Both the position numbers and the translations under genes were made by a program. A DNA stretch of 64,000 bases from Catellatospora bangladeshensis (GTDB lineage: Bacteria; Actinomycetota; Actinomycetes; Mycobacteriales; Micromonosporaceae). The notes beneath the pieces were generated by a model. It searched no databases. It was not told where the DNA came from and saw nothing but the letters and a program-made list of their open reading frames with translations. Where the stretch lies: NCBI RefSeq assembly GCF_016862575.1, contig NZ_BONF01000047.1:36637-100636 (forward strand), written 5' to 3'. Numbering within the stretch: position 1 is the stretch's first letter; each line of letters starts with the position of its first letter. Shown here piece by piece: positions 57,085 through 64,000 of the stretch.

Positions 57085-57951
57085 GTGAAACGCGTCATCG
57101 CCCTCGCGGGCATCGTCACCGTACTCAGCGCCTGCGGTCCGGCCACTCCGGCACCGCCGTCCCCGGCGGCGAGCCCGGCGCTCAGCCTGCCCGCCGAGCA
57201 GCCTGGCCCCGGCGATCACCAGCTGGCCATGGCCCACGACGGGGTCCGGCGTGACTTCACGCTGCACGCGCCCGCCGCGTACCGGCCGGGCCTGCCGGTG
57301 GTGCTGGTGCTGCACGGATACGGCAGCGACAGTGCCGGGGCCGTCCGGCAGAGCGGCCTGAACGCGGTCGCCGACCGGGCCGGGTTCCTCGCCGTCTACC
57401 CGCAGGGCCTGGGCGGCGCGTGGGATCCGGGCGCGGGCGGGCCGACCGGCGGCGACGTCGGCTTCCTCGCCGCGCTGGCCGATCACCTGGTGACCGTCTG
57501 GGGTGCGGACCGGACCAGGGTGTACGCCGCGGGCTTCTCGGCCGGGGCAGCGTTCACCTACCGGCTGGCCCGCGAGCTGCCCGGCCGGTTCGCGGCGATC
57601 GCGCCGGTCAGCGGCCGGATGGACAACGTGCCGGCCTGGCGTACGCCGCTGGGCGCCGGCAACGCGGTGTCGGTGGTGACCTTCCAGGGTGGGCGCGACC
57701 AGATGGCGGCCTCCTGGGACGGCACCAACGAGGCGTGGTCGGCCGCGGCCGGATGCGGCACGCCGAAGGCCGCCGCGGTGGGCAACGCGCAGGGCAGCGC
57801 CGAGCGGCGGGTCGCCACCTGCGCCAACGGCGCCGAGCACGTGGTCTTCGCCATCCCGGCGATGGGCCATGAGTGGCCGAACGCGACGGAGCACCCGGTT
57901 GCCGCCTCCGAACTCATGTGGGAGGTCTTCTCCCGGCACCGCCTGCCCTGA
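57085..57951 (+). CDS. secreted PHB-depolymerase-like esterase, lipoprotein
   Basis: A 288-residue predicted lipoprotein (signal MKRVIALAGIVTVLSAC with lipobox LSAC) with an alpha/beta-hydrolase domain of the LpqC/poly(3-hydroxybutyrate) depolymerase type. The oxyanion and strand motif is PVVLVLHGYGSDS, the nucleophile AAGFSAGAAF, and the histidine lies in PAMGHEWPN. Cysteines in AAGCGTP and VATCANG may form a disulfide. Likely substrates are extracellular esters such as feruloyl esters or polyesters; a feruloyl substrate would suit the adjacent PadR. Start: GTG after AGGGGT; a GTG six codons earlier is possible. Confidence 0.88.
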   Translation: MKRVIALAGIVTVLSACGPATPAPPSPAASPALSLPAEQPGPGDHQLAMAHDGVRRDFTLHAPAAYRPGLPVVLVLHGYGSDSAGAVRQSGLNAVADRAGFLAVYPQGLGGAWDPGAGGPTGGDVGFLAALADHLVTVWGADRTRVYAAGFSAGAAFTYRLARELPGRFAAIAPVSGRMDNVPAWRTPLGAGNAVSVVTFQGGRDQMAASWDGTNEAWSAAAGCGTPKAAAVGNAQGSAERRVATCANGAEHVVFAIPAMGHEWPNATEHPVAASELMWEVFSRHRLP

Positions 57952-58043
57952 GCCGTCCCGCAGGAAAGGGGCGCGCCCGAGTAACGGATCTTCGCTATCC
58001 TTCGGCACCGTCCACCTAGGGCGACACCACGGGGGTACGAACG

Positions 58044-58811
58044 ATGCGACGTCGCACGCTGCTCATATCCGGTATGGCCGGAATCGCGCTGATCGGCGGT
58101 GGCTGCTCCGCCCCGGAGGAGCCACCGCCGACCGGCTCGAAGTTCCGCTCGCCGAGCCCGCTGCCGTCCATGGACGACTCGGTCCGGCAGGAGCTGATCG
58201 CGGCGCTCCAGCGCACGCAGACCGTGCCGTACCAGTACACGGTCAAGAGTGATCTGACCAGGGGCGACTGGCTGGAAGGCAGTGGGGCCGTCGACATCGC
58301 CGCGCGCCGGTACCGGTCGACGATCAATAGTTCCGGCGGGCCGCTGCCCGAGGTCCTGGAGCGGATCAACATCGGCACCGACTCCTACGCGCGCAGGGGC
58401 GGTGACAAGAAGTGGGTGCGGCTGGACATGAGCCGGGTGTCGGCCAAGAGTTTCGCCTACTTCGACATGGCGGACCCGATCGGGCTCGTCAAGTTCATCT
58501 CCACGGTGGCCCTGGCGGAACGTACCGGCCCGCACGGCTACTCGGGCTGGTTCAACCCGAACGGGATCGACGACCCGTTCCTGCCGGTGGGCGCGCCGAG
58601 CCTGTACGGGTTCGGCCTGCGCGGCACGCCGTTCCAGGTCACCACCGACGAGCACGGCTGGGTCACCTCGCTGACGTTGACGCTGACCGATCCCGAGGAC
58701 TCCGGCAAGCTCACGATGACGACCACGTTCAGCGGGCACGGCAAGCCGCTGAAGATCGCCGCCCCGGCGCGCTCGGCGACCCTGGAGGCCGACGACTTCT
58801 GGTACGCCTAG
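58044..58811 (+). CDS. lipoprotein, LppX/LprG-like
   Basis: A 255-residue lipoprotein (MRRRTLLISGMAGIALIGGG followed by lipobox cysteine). The mature protein has YTVKSDLTRGDWLEGSGAVD, IRTGTDSYARRG-type strands and a C-terminal ADDFWYA, a pattern like the LppX_LprAFG family, whose half-barrel carries lipids in mycobacteria. Conservation is not strong enough to assert lipid binding. It lies 92 bases after the esterase gene on the same strand and ends at a CCCG repeat. Confidence 0.8.
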   Translation: MRRRTLLISGMAGIALIGGGCSAPEEPPPTGSKFRSPSPLPSMDDSVRQELIAALQRTQTVPYQYTVKSDLTRGDWLEGSGAVDIAARRYRSTINSSGGPLPEVLERINIGTDSYARRGGDKKWVRLDMSRVSAKSFAYFDMADPIGLVKFISTVALAERTGPHGYSGWFNPNGIDDPFLPVGAPSLYGFGLRGTPFQVTTDEHGWVTSLTLTLTDPEDSGKLTMTTTFSGHGKPLKIAAPARSATLEADDFWYA

Positions 58812-58840
58812 CCCGCCCGCCCGCCCGCCCGCCCGCCCGC
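58811..58840. repeat. GCCC tetranucleotide tandem repeat
   Basis: About seven and a half perfect copies of GCCC directly follow the lipoprotein stop codon, in the short gap before the convergent methyltransferase gene. Such tracts change length by replication slippage. It is intergenic, so no reading frame would shift. Confidence 0.85.
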
Positions 58841-58849
58841 GGCGTCGCG

Positions 58850-59491
58850 TCACCCGGTGCGAGTAGCCAGCGCGCAGAAGCGCGCGCCGTCGTCGTAGCT
58901 GTCCAGCGCCCAGCCGCTCGCGTGCAGCGCCTCGCGCAGCGGCGTCTGGGCCAGCGGCTCGTCCGGGGAGGGCGTCCGGCCGTGCCGGGCGGCCAGCACG
59001 GCGCGGCCGGAGGGATGGAACAGCACGAGCCGCCCGCCGGCCGCGGTGACCCGGGCGAGTTCGGCCAGCCCCGCACGCGCGTCGGGCAGGTGGTTGAGCA
59101 GCCCGGCGGCGAACACCGCGCCGAGCGCGGCGTCGGGCAGCGGCAGGTGCCGGGCGTCGGCGAGCACGAGGTACGCGCCCGCGGCGCGGCCGAGGTCGCG
59201 GGCCGTGGTGAGCATCTCCGCGGTGACGTCGATGCCGAGCACGGTGCCGCCGGGCCCGACCGCGGCGCGCAGCGCGGGCAGCGCACGGCCGGTGCCGCAG
59301 CCGACGTCCGCCACGGCGGCACCGGCCGGGATGGCGGCGGCATGCACAGCCGCGGCGTAGGCGGGCATGTCGTCGCCGAACTTCACGTCCCAGGTCGCGG
59401 CGCGTTCGGCGAAGAAGGCCCGGGTCCGCGTCAGGTAGTGCTGGTCGTCCGTGCGTCGGTGCGGCGCCGGGTCGGTCATGGTGTCCATCAT
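58850..59491 (-). CDS. class I SAM-dependent methyltransferase
   Basis: A 213-residue methyltransferase of the UbiE/Methyltransf_11 type. Motif I is AVADVGCGTGRALPALRAAV, strand 2 ends VLGIDVTAEML, then LVLADARHLPLPDAALGAVF and VTAAGGRLVLFHPSG. The N-terminal half includes FFAERAATWDVKFGDD, often seen in this group. Substrate unknown. Of three closely spaced ATG codons the first is used here. It is divergent from modA with 122 bases between starts. Confidence 0.9.
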   Translation of the reverse strand: MMDTMTDPAPHRRTDDQHYLTRTRAFFAERAATWDVKFGDDMPAYAAAVHAAAIPAGAAVADVGCGTGRALPALRAAVGPGGTVLGIDVTAEMLTTARDLGRAAGAYLVLADARHLPLPDAALGAVFAAGLLNHLPDARAGLAELARVTAAGGRLVLFHPSGRAVLAARHGRTPSPDEPLAQTPLREALHASGWALDSYDDGARFCALATRTG

Positions 59492-59613
59492 GCAGTTGCG
59501 ATGTTGAAATCACCAATGGTTCGTACTACAACTAGTTGATGGGTGAAGAAGTCCTCGCATCTGCGAGGGTTGGCTTAGCCCGGCGCTCGTCGTTGTGCCA
59601 GGGGAGGAACGTC

Positions 59614-60399
59614 ATGCGTTGGTGGGTACGGTCCGCGGTGGCGGGCCTCGCGCTGATGGCGGCGCTGGGCACGGCCGCCTGCGGTTCCGGCGAGCCGCAG
59701 GCCGGTGCCTCCGGGGCGGGCGCGACCGGGGAGGTGACGGTGTTCGCGGCGGCGTCGCTGACCGAGTCGTTCACGAAGCTCGGCCGGGAGTTCGAGGCCG
59801 CGCACACGGGCACGAAGGTGACGTTCAACTTCGCGGGCAGCTCGGCGCTCGCGACCCAGATCACCCAGGGCGCGCCGGCCGACCTCTTCGCCGCTGCCAG
59901 CCCGGCCACCATGAAGACGGTCGTCGACGCCGGCGACGCCGACGGCACGCCGACCGTGTTCGTGAAGAACCAGCTGGTCATCGCGGTGCCCAAGGGCAAC
60001 CCGAAGGGCATCACCACGCTCGAGCAGCTGTCCAAGCCGGACCTGAAGGTCGCGCTGTGCGCCGAGCAGGTGCCGTGCGGCGCGGCGGCGAAGAAGGCAC
60101 TCGGCGCGGCCGGGGTGAAGGTCACGCCGGTGACGCTGGAGCAGGACGTCAAGGCGGCGCTGCAGAAGGTGCGGCTCGGCGAGGTCGACGCCGCGCTGGT
60201 GTACCGCACCGATGCGAAGGCGGCCTCCGCCGATGTGGACGGCGTCGAGTTCCCCGAGTCCGCGCAGGCGATCAACGACTACCCGATCGTGGTGCTCAAG
60301 AACGCCCCGAACAGGGCCGCCGCGCAGGCGTTCCTGGCCTTCGTCAGCTCCGAGCGGGGCAGGGCCGTGCTCGGCGAGGCCGGCTTCCAAGCGCCCTGA
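59614..60399 (+). CDS. modA: molybdate ABC transporter substrate-binding lipoprotein ModA
   Basis: A 261-residue lipoprotein (start MRWWVRSAVAGLALMAAL, lipobox AAC). The periplasmic-binding-protein fold shows molybdate-pocket motifs: VTVFAAASLTESFTKLG, VTFNFAGSSALATQITQGAP, ADLFAAASPATM, the tyrosine-bearing DAALVYRTDAKAA and INDYPIVVLKNAPN. It delivers molybdate to a ModBC transporter, but no modB or modC follows; the next gene is a convergent GNAT. The start follows GGGGAGG. Some 600 bases downstream an operon for a molybdenum hydroxylase reads the other way, a likely consumer of the metal. Confidence 0.93.
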   Translation: MRWWVRSAVAGLALMAALGTAACGSGEPQAGASGAGATGEVTVFAAASLTESFTKLGREFEAAHTGTKVTFNFAGSSALATQITQGAPADLFAAASPATMKTVVDAGDADGTPTVFVKNQLVIAVPKGNPKGITTLEQLSKPDLKVALCAEQVPCGAAAKKALGAAGVKVTPVTLEQDVKAALQKVRLGEVDAALVYRTDAKAASADVDGVEFPESAQAINDYPIVVLKNAPNRAAAQAFLAFVSSERGRAVLGEAGFQAP

Positions 60400-60438
60400 C
60401 GGCAGGCACGCTGGCCGGCCGCGCCCTGACGGCACGGG

Positions 60439-60879
60439 CTACGACGGCTGGTCCGCGAGCCGGTACACCTTCGAGTCGCGCACCCGGAAGCCGAGGCGCT
60501 CGTAGAGCCGGTTCGCCGCCTCGCGGGACGGCCGCGAGGTCAGGTCGACGGTCCGTGCCCCGTCGGCGCGCGCGAGCCGGATCGCCTCCCGGGTCAGCGC
60601 GGCGCCCACCCCGCGCCCCCGGGCCGCGTCGTCGACGACCACGTCCTCGATCCAGGCCCGCAGCCCCGACGGGATCGGAAAGACGGCCAGCGTCAGGGCG
60701 CCGACGATGCGCCCGTCCACGCGCGCGACGAGCAGGCGGTGTCCCGGCCAGGTGACCAGGGTCCGCAGCTGCCGCGCGTCGGGTGCGGCGGCGGAGCCGG
60801 TCAGCTGCGGCAGCAGCCGCGCGAACGCCGCCACCACCTCGTCGGTGACGTCCCGCACGACCTCGATGTCCACGCCCAT
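60439..60879 (-). CDS. GNAT-family N-acetyltransferase
   Basis: A 146-residue single-domain GNAT. Strand IEDVVVDDAARGRGVGAALT contains the CoA loop, and REAANRLYERLGFRVRDS closes the fold. The N-terminal half has LLVARVDGRIVGALTLAVF. Substrate unknown. It follows the molybdenum hydroxylase genes by 133 bases in the same direction and is convergent with modA. Confidence 0.9.
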   Translation of the reverse strand: MGVDIEVVRDVTDEVVAAFARLLPQLTGSAAAPDARQLRTLVTWPGHRLLVARVDGRIVGALTLAVFPIPSGLRAWIEDVVVDDAARGRGVGAALTREAIRLARADGARTVDLTSRPSREAANRLYERLGFRVRDSKVYRLADQPS

Positions 60880-61012
60880 GCCGCTGACTTTAGCGGCGGT
60901 CCCGCCGGTGCATGCCGATCGTGTTGTGCGGGCTGCCGGATCATGCCGACGGCCGCGCCCGGCGGCGTTGGCGTATGCGGCCGCTCGTGCGGCGGGTGCG
61001 AGCGGCCGACGC

Positions 61013-63208
61013 TCACGGGCGCAGCGGCAGCGTCCGCAGGCGTGGCCCGCCGGCCGCCCGGACCGCGTTGGCCACCGCGGCGGGCACCGGGCCGATGACC
61101 GGCTCGCCCATGCCCTGCGGCACCTCGCCGTCGCCGGTGAAGGTCACCCGGATCGGGGGTGTGCTCGCCATGTCGATGATCGGGTAGCTGTCGAAGTTGT
61201 CGGAGACGACCTGGCCGTCCTCGATCCGCAGCTCCTCGCGCAGGGCCGAGCTGAGTCCCATCACCACGGAGCCCTGGGCCTGCAGCTTCGCCCCGGCCGG
61301 GTTGACCACCAGCCCGCAGTCCACCGCGACGTCCATCCCGGTGACCCGCAGCCGCCCGCCCGACAGGTCGACCTCGGCGACCATCGCGACCACCGTGCCG
61401 ACGTCACCCGAGCAGGCGATGCCGCGCCCGCGCCCCGGCGGCAGCGGCTCACCCCAGCGGGCCATCTGCGCCGCGGTACGCAGGACCGTACGCAGCCGTC
61501 GTGCCTCCGGATCGGACTCGCTCAGGTGCGCGAGCCGGAATTCCAGCGGGTCGGCGCCCGCGGCCTCCGCCAGCTCGTCGACGAAACTCTCCAGCGCGAA
61601 GGTGTTCGGCATCAGCCCCAGCCCGCGCCACGGCCCGGTCGGCACGGGCAGCTGCTCGCGGCGGTTCACCAGCCGGTACGCGGGCAGCTCGTACGGCAGG
61701 AACAGGCCGAGCAGCCCGCCCGGGTCGAAGCCGAGCAGGTCGCGCACCGGCTCGGGCAGCCCGGCGACCGCCCAGATGATGTCCCCGGCGGCGGTGACCT
61801 GCTCCACGCCCCGGATGCGCCCGTCGGTGCCGACCGAGCCGCGCATGACCGTGTGCGTCGGCGGGCGGTAGAAGCCCTGCCGCATGTCGGTGTCCCTGGT
61901 CCAGCCGACGTGCACCGGCCTGCCCGCGGCCGCGGACAGCCGGGCGGCCGCGACGGCGAGGTGCTGGCCGCCCTTGCGCCCGAACGAGCCGCCGAGCTGG
62001 GTGACGTGCAGCACGACCTCGCGCTGCTCGCCGAGCGCCGCGCGTACGTCCTCCACCACGGACCCCGGGCTCTGCGTCGGCACCCACAGCTCCACCCGGC
62101 CGCCCGCGCCGGGCTCGACCCGGGCCAGCGCCGCCAGCGGCTCCAGGTGCGCGTGCGCCGCGAGCGGCGTACGGTACGCCGCCTCGACGCGGGTGCCCTC
62201 GGCGAGCGCCCGGCTGATCGAGCCGTCCCGGCGCAGCACCACGCCGTGGCTCGCGGTGACCTGCTCTTCGACGGCTGCCGTGTCGGTGCGGCTGCCCTCG
62301 CTCCAGCGCAGCCGCAGGGCGTTCAGCGCGGCCCAGGCCCTGGTCCTCGTGTCGGCGACCACGCCCGCGAATCCGGCGGGCAGGTCGATGACGACCTGCT
62401 GCACCCCCGGCATGCCGGCGGCGTCGCCCGGCTGGGCGTCGAGCAGTTCGGCCCCGAACCGGGGCGGGACGGCGTACGCGCCGTAGCCCATGTCCGGCAG
62501 GCGCGCGTCGTAGCCGTACACCGCCTCGCCGAGCAGCTTGGCCCGGAAGTCGACGCGCGGCGCGGACCGGCCGATGCTGGTGAACTCCTGCACCGGGCGC
62601 AGTTCCGGCTGCTTCGGGGGCTCCTGCCAGGGCCCGCTGTGCGCGCTGATCACCTCGCCGTAGGCGAGCCTGCGGCCGGTCCCGCTGACCTGGAACGCGC
62701 CGTCGGCGGCGGTCAGCGCCTTCGCGTCGACGCCGAGCTGGCGGGCTGCTTCGAGGGCGAGCATTTCGCGTACGGCGGCGGCCGCCTCGCGGATCGGGGT
62801 GTACAGCGAGGCCACCGACGTGGAGCCGAAGGTGAACAGGGTCTGCGCCGGGAACCCGCGCGCGGTGTCGGCCTGCACCACGGCCAGCCGCTCCGGCGGC
62901 ACCCGCAGCTCCTCGGCCGCGATCTGGGCCAGCGCCGTGTGGACGCCCTGTCCCATCTCGATCTTCGGCACGTACACGGTGACGCCGTCGCCGGTCAGCT
63001 CGAACCACACCAGCGACGACTCGGGGATCTCCGCCGGGCCGGTGCCGCGCCCCAGCATCCACTCCGCCAGCGCCGGGCGGCCGTACTCCACGGCCAGTGG
63101 CACGCCCACGACCAGCGCACCCACCGTGGCACCGGCGCCGATCAGCAGCCGGCGCCGGGTGGCCCGCCGGCGCAGGCGGCGGCCGTACGACTCGTAGGGG
63201 CCGGTCAT
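61013..63208 (-). CDS. exported molybdopterin-binding subunit of an isoquinoline-1-oxidoreductase-type hydroxylase
   Basis: A 731-residue large subunit of the aldehyde oxidase / xanthine dehydrogenase superfamily, IorB branch. The N-terminus has a twin-arginine type signal (RRATRRRLLIGAGATVGALV). Cofactor motifs include VPKIEMGQGVHTALAQIAAE, LGGSFGRKGGQHLAVAAA, PTGPWRGLGLMPNTFALESF and the catalytic glutamate in QGMGEPVIGP. It would hydroxylate an aromatic heterocycle or aldehyde at a molybdenum centre outside the membrane and pass electrons to the iron-sulfur subunit. Its ATG overlaps that gene's stop as ATGA. No FAD subunit gene is present, as in two-subunit IorAB enzymes. Confidence 0.92.
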   Translation of the reverse strand: MTGPYESYGRRLRRRATRRRLLIGAGATVGALVVGVPLAVEYGRPALAEWMLGRGTGPAEIPESSLVWFELTGDGVTVYVPKIEMGQGVHTALAQIAAEELRVPPERLAVVQADTARGFPAQTLFTFGSTSVASLYTPIREAAAAVREMLALEAARQLGVDAKALTAADGAFQVSGTGRRLAYGEVISAHSGPWQEPPKQPELRPVQEFTSIGRSAPRVDFRAKLLGEAVYGYDARLPDMGYGAYAVPPRFGAELLDAQPGDAAGMPGVQQVVIDLPAGFAGVVADTRTRAWAALNALRLRWSEGSRTDTAAVEEQVTASHGVVLRRDGSISRALAEGTRVEAAYRTPLAAHAHLEPLAALARVEPGAGGRVELWVPTQSPGSVVEDVRAALGEQREVVLHVTQLGGSFGRKGGQHLAVAAARLSAAAGRPVHVGWTRDTDMRQGFYRPPTHTVMRGSVGTDGRIRGVEQVTAAGDIIWAVAGLPEPVRDLLGFDPGGLLGLFLPYELPAYRLVNRREQLPVPTGPWRGLGLMPNTFALESFVDELAEAAGADPLEFRLAHLSESDPEARRLRTVLRTAAQMARWGEPLPPGRGRGIACSGDVGTVVAMVAEVDLSGGRLRVTGMDVAVDCGLVVNPAGAKLQAQGSVVMGLSSALREELRIEDGQVVSDNFDSYPIIDMASTPPIRVTFTGDGEVPQGMGEPVIGPVPAAVANAVRAAGGPRLRTLPLRP

Positions 63209-63705
63209 GAGCTGCGCGCCAGCTCGGCCGCGCGGGCGACCGCCGCCTTGATCGTGTTGTAGCCGCCGCACCGGCACAGGTTGGGCTGCGCGGCCTCGGC
63301 GATGGCGGCCTCGTCGGGCGCCGGGTTCCGGTTGAGCAGCGCGACCGCGCACAGGATGTGACCCGGCAGGCACCAGCCGCACTGCAGCGGCGTCTCCAGG
63401 AACGCCTGCTGCACCGGGTGCAGCGCGGTCACCTGGCCGTCCGGGCCGCGCTCGGCGAGACCCTCCATGGTCGTCACGGGGCGCTCGCCGACCGATGCGG
63501 CGGTGACCTGGCAGCTGCGCACCGGCTCCCCGGCCACCAGCACGGTGCAGCAGCCGCACGCGCCGATGCCGCAGCCGTAGTGGGTGCCGGTCAGGCCCAG
63601 CTCGTCGCGCAGCACCCACAGCAGCGGCTCGTCGGCGTGCTCGATCGGGTGGGATCGTCCGTTCACGAGGATCCGAGTCACGTCCGCCGCTGCGCTGCTG
63701 GGCAT
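63205..63705 (-). CDS. [2Fe-2S] subunit of the molybdenum hydroxylase
   Basis: A 166-residue protein with two iron-sulfur domains. The plant-ferredoxin-like N-terminal cluster uses the cysteines in YGCGIGACGCCTVLV and SCQVTA; the C-terminal helical cluster uses LQCGWCLPGHI and NLCRCGGYNTI. It relays electrons from the molybdenum subunit, usually to a cytochrome in this family. It has no export signal and probably rides out with the Tat signal of its partner. It is the first gene of the operon, coupled to the large subunit by an ATGA overlap. Confidence 0.95.
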   Translation of the reverse strand: MPSSAAADVTRILVNGRSHPIEHADEPLLWVLRDELGLTGTHYGCGIGACGCCTVLVAGEPVRSCQVTAASVGERPVTTMEGLAERGPDGQVTALHPVQQAFLETPLQCGWCLPGHILCAVALLNRNPAPDEAAIAEAAQPNLCRCGGYNTIKAAVARAAELARSS

Positions 63706-64000
63706 AGCAAGCAGTGTAGGGATGCGAACTGCTCCGGTGTTTGTCGACAGGTGTAGTCATGCGTCGCCATGTGTGGTGTCTGATGGTGGGGCGATGGGGG
63801 CGCCGCTGCGGGCTCGCCCGCTGGGGGTGCTGATGTAGGGGCATGTATTGTCGGTATGTGGTGCTTCGCCTGTTGTCGGCCGGTATTCGGGTTGTCGCCG
63901 TTCGGCGGTCTGCCTGCGGTGGGCAGTCCTTGTGCGGCGGATGTTCGGCTGTGTGCGCAGGCGGCCAGGTGTGAAGGGGTTTGAGCCGCGGGCTGGGTTT
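63706..64000. other. gene-free window end with GT-rich plus strand
   Basis: No convincing reading frame, RNA gene or palindrome is seen in these 295 bases. The plus strand is unusually rich in G and T (for example GTGTGGTGTCTGATGGTGGG) and overall GC content drops compared with the coding regions. It must contain the promoter of the leftward hydroxylase operon. Anything else depends on sequence beyond the edge. Confidence 0.5.

Noticed and set aside
59521..59613. A molybdenum-cofactor riboswitch or ModE site upstream of modA
   Set aside because: Only a small CCTCGC/GCGAGG hairpin and the short palindrome CAACTAGTTG are visible; the conserved multi-stem cofactor aptamer and the ModE consensus are not.
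1..64000. tRNA, rRNA, insertion sequences and prophage genes
   Set aside because: I found no T-loop consensus, rRNA segments, transposase or integrase motifs, or phage structural genes by reading; a tRNA-finding program could still detect a missed tRNA.

Overview
The window is very GC-rich, has strong G/C third-position bias and frequent GTG starts, and encodes families typical of high-GC Gram-positive bacteria: a response regulator/kinase/GerMN-lipoprotein operon, a calerythrin-like EF-hand protein, a TIGR03089 protein, ricin-lectin-tailed secreted enzymes and zinc-finger anti-sigma factors. It is chromosomal DNA of an actinomycete. A dispersed palindrome carrying GAAGGTGCCCTTC, which I associate from memory with Micromonosporaceae, makes that family my best guess. 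I see no rRNA, tRNA, CRISPR array, prophage or insertion sequence. Most genes are short transcription units separated by strong hairpins.

Layout. 0-8 kb: small metabolic and membrane genes, secreted gamma-glutamyltransferase, a WYL regulator divergent from an alpha/beta hydrolase, and NhaA convergent with a DsbA-like thiol oxidoreductase. 8-12.6 kb: a GT20-like protein with degraded active-site motifs, followed 7 bases later by a response regulator, sensor kinase and GerMN lipoprotein joined by ATGA overlaps. 12.7-16.7 kb: a CHAT-domain cysteine protease with a small one-helix membrane companion, the best candidate for a conflict or cell-suicide module. 17-25.8 kb: overlapping MerR/thioredoxin genes, methyltransferase, VOC and GNAT genes, a glycine-rich exported protein, a YcnI-like protein, a sigma/anti-sigma pair, and an ABC exporter behind a SoxR-type promoter.

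25.9-38.2 kb: a delta-60-repeat exported protein, a HIT-like protein, a reductase/acetyltransferase/methyltransferase operon, then two large secreted proteins (a sugar-dehydrogenase propeller, and ThuA plus keto-disaccharide hydrolase) sharing a nearly identical lectin tail and probably acting together on extracellular sugars. 38.3-42.2 kb: an EF-hand protein, an MFS transporter divergent from a possible nuclease across a regular four-half-site operator, and an unknown/methyltransferase pair. 42.3-47.6 kb: TIGR03089 protein, a septum-formation gene remnant, and a divergent catabolic locus (dipeptidase and amidohydrolase against IclR regulator and ornithine-cyclodeaminase-like enzyme) around IclR-like operators.

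47.6-57 kb: a glutathione-independent formaldehyde-dehydrogenase-type enzyme; a 972-residue RNA-repair protein fusing MJ1316, endonuclease/phosphatase, 2H and poly(A)-polymerase-like domains; a universal stress protein; a tandem-GNAT protein; an exported protein; and RtcB RNA ligase, so two RNA-repair proteins lie within 8 kb. A 24-base motif is shared upstream of the stress protein and exported-protein genes. 57-64 kb: PadR regulator with double operator, secreted esterase, lipoprotein, methyltransferase, an orphan molybdate-binding ModA, and a two-subunit exported molybdenum hydroxylase that such molybdate uptake could serve. The last 300 bases hold no recognisable gene.
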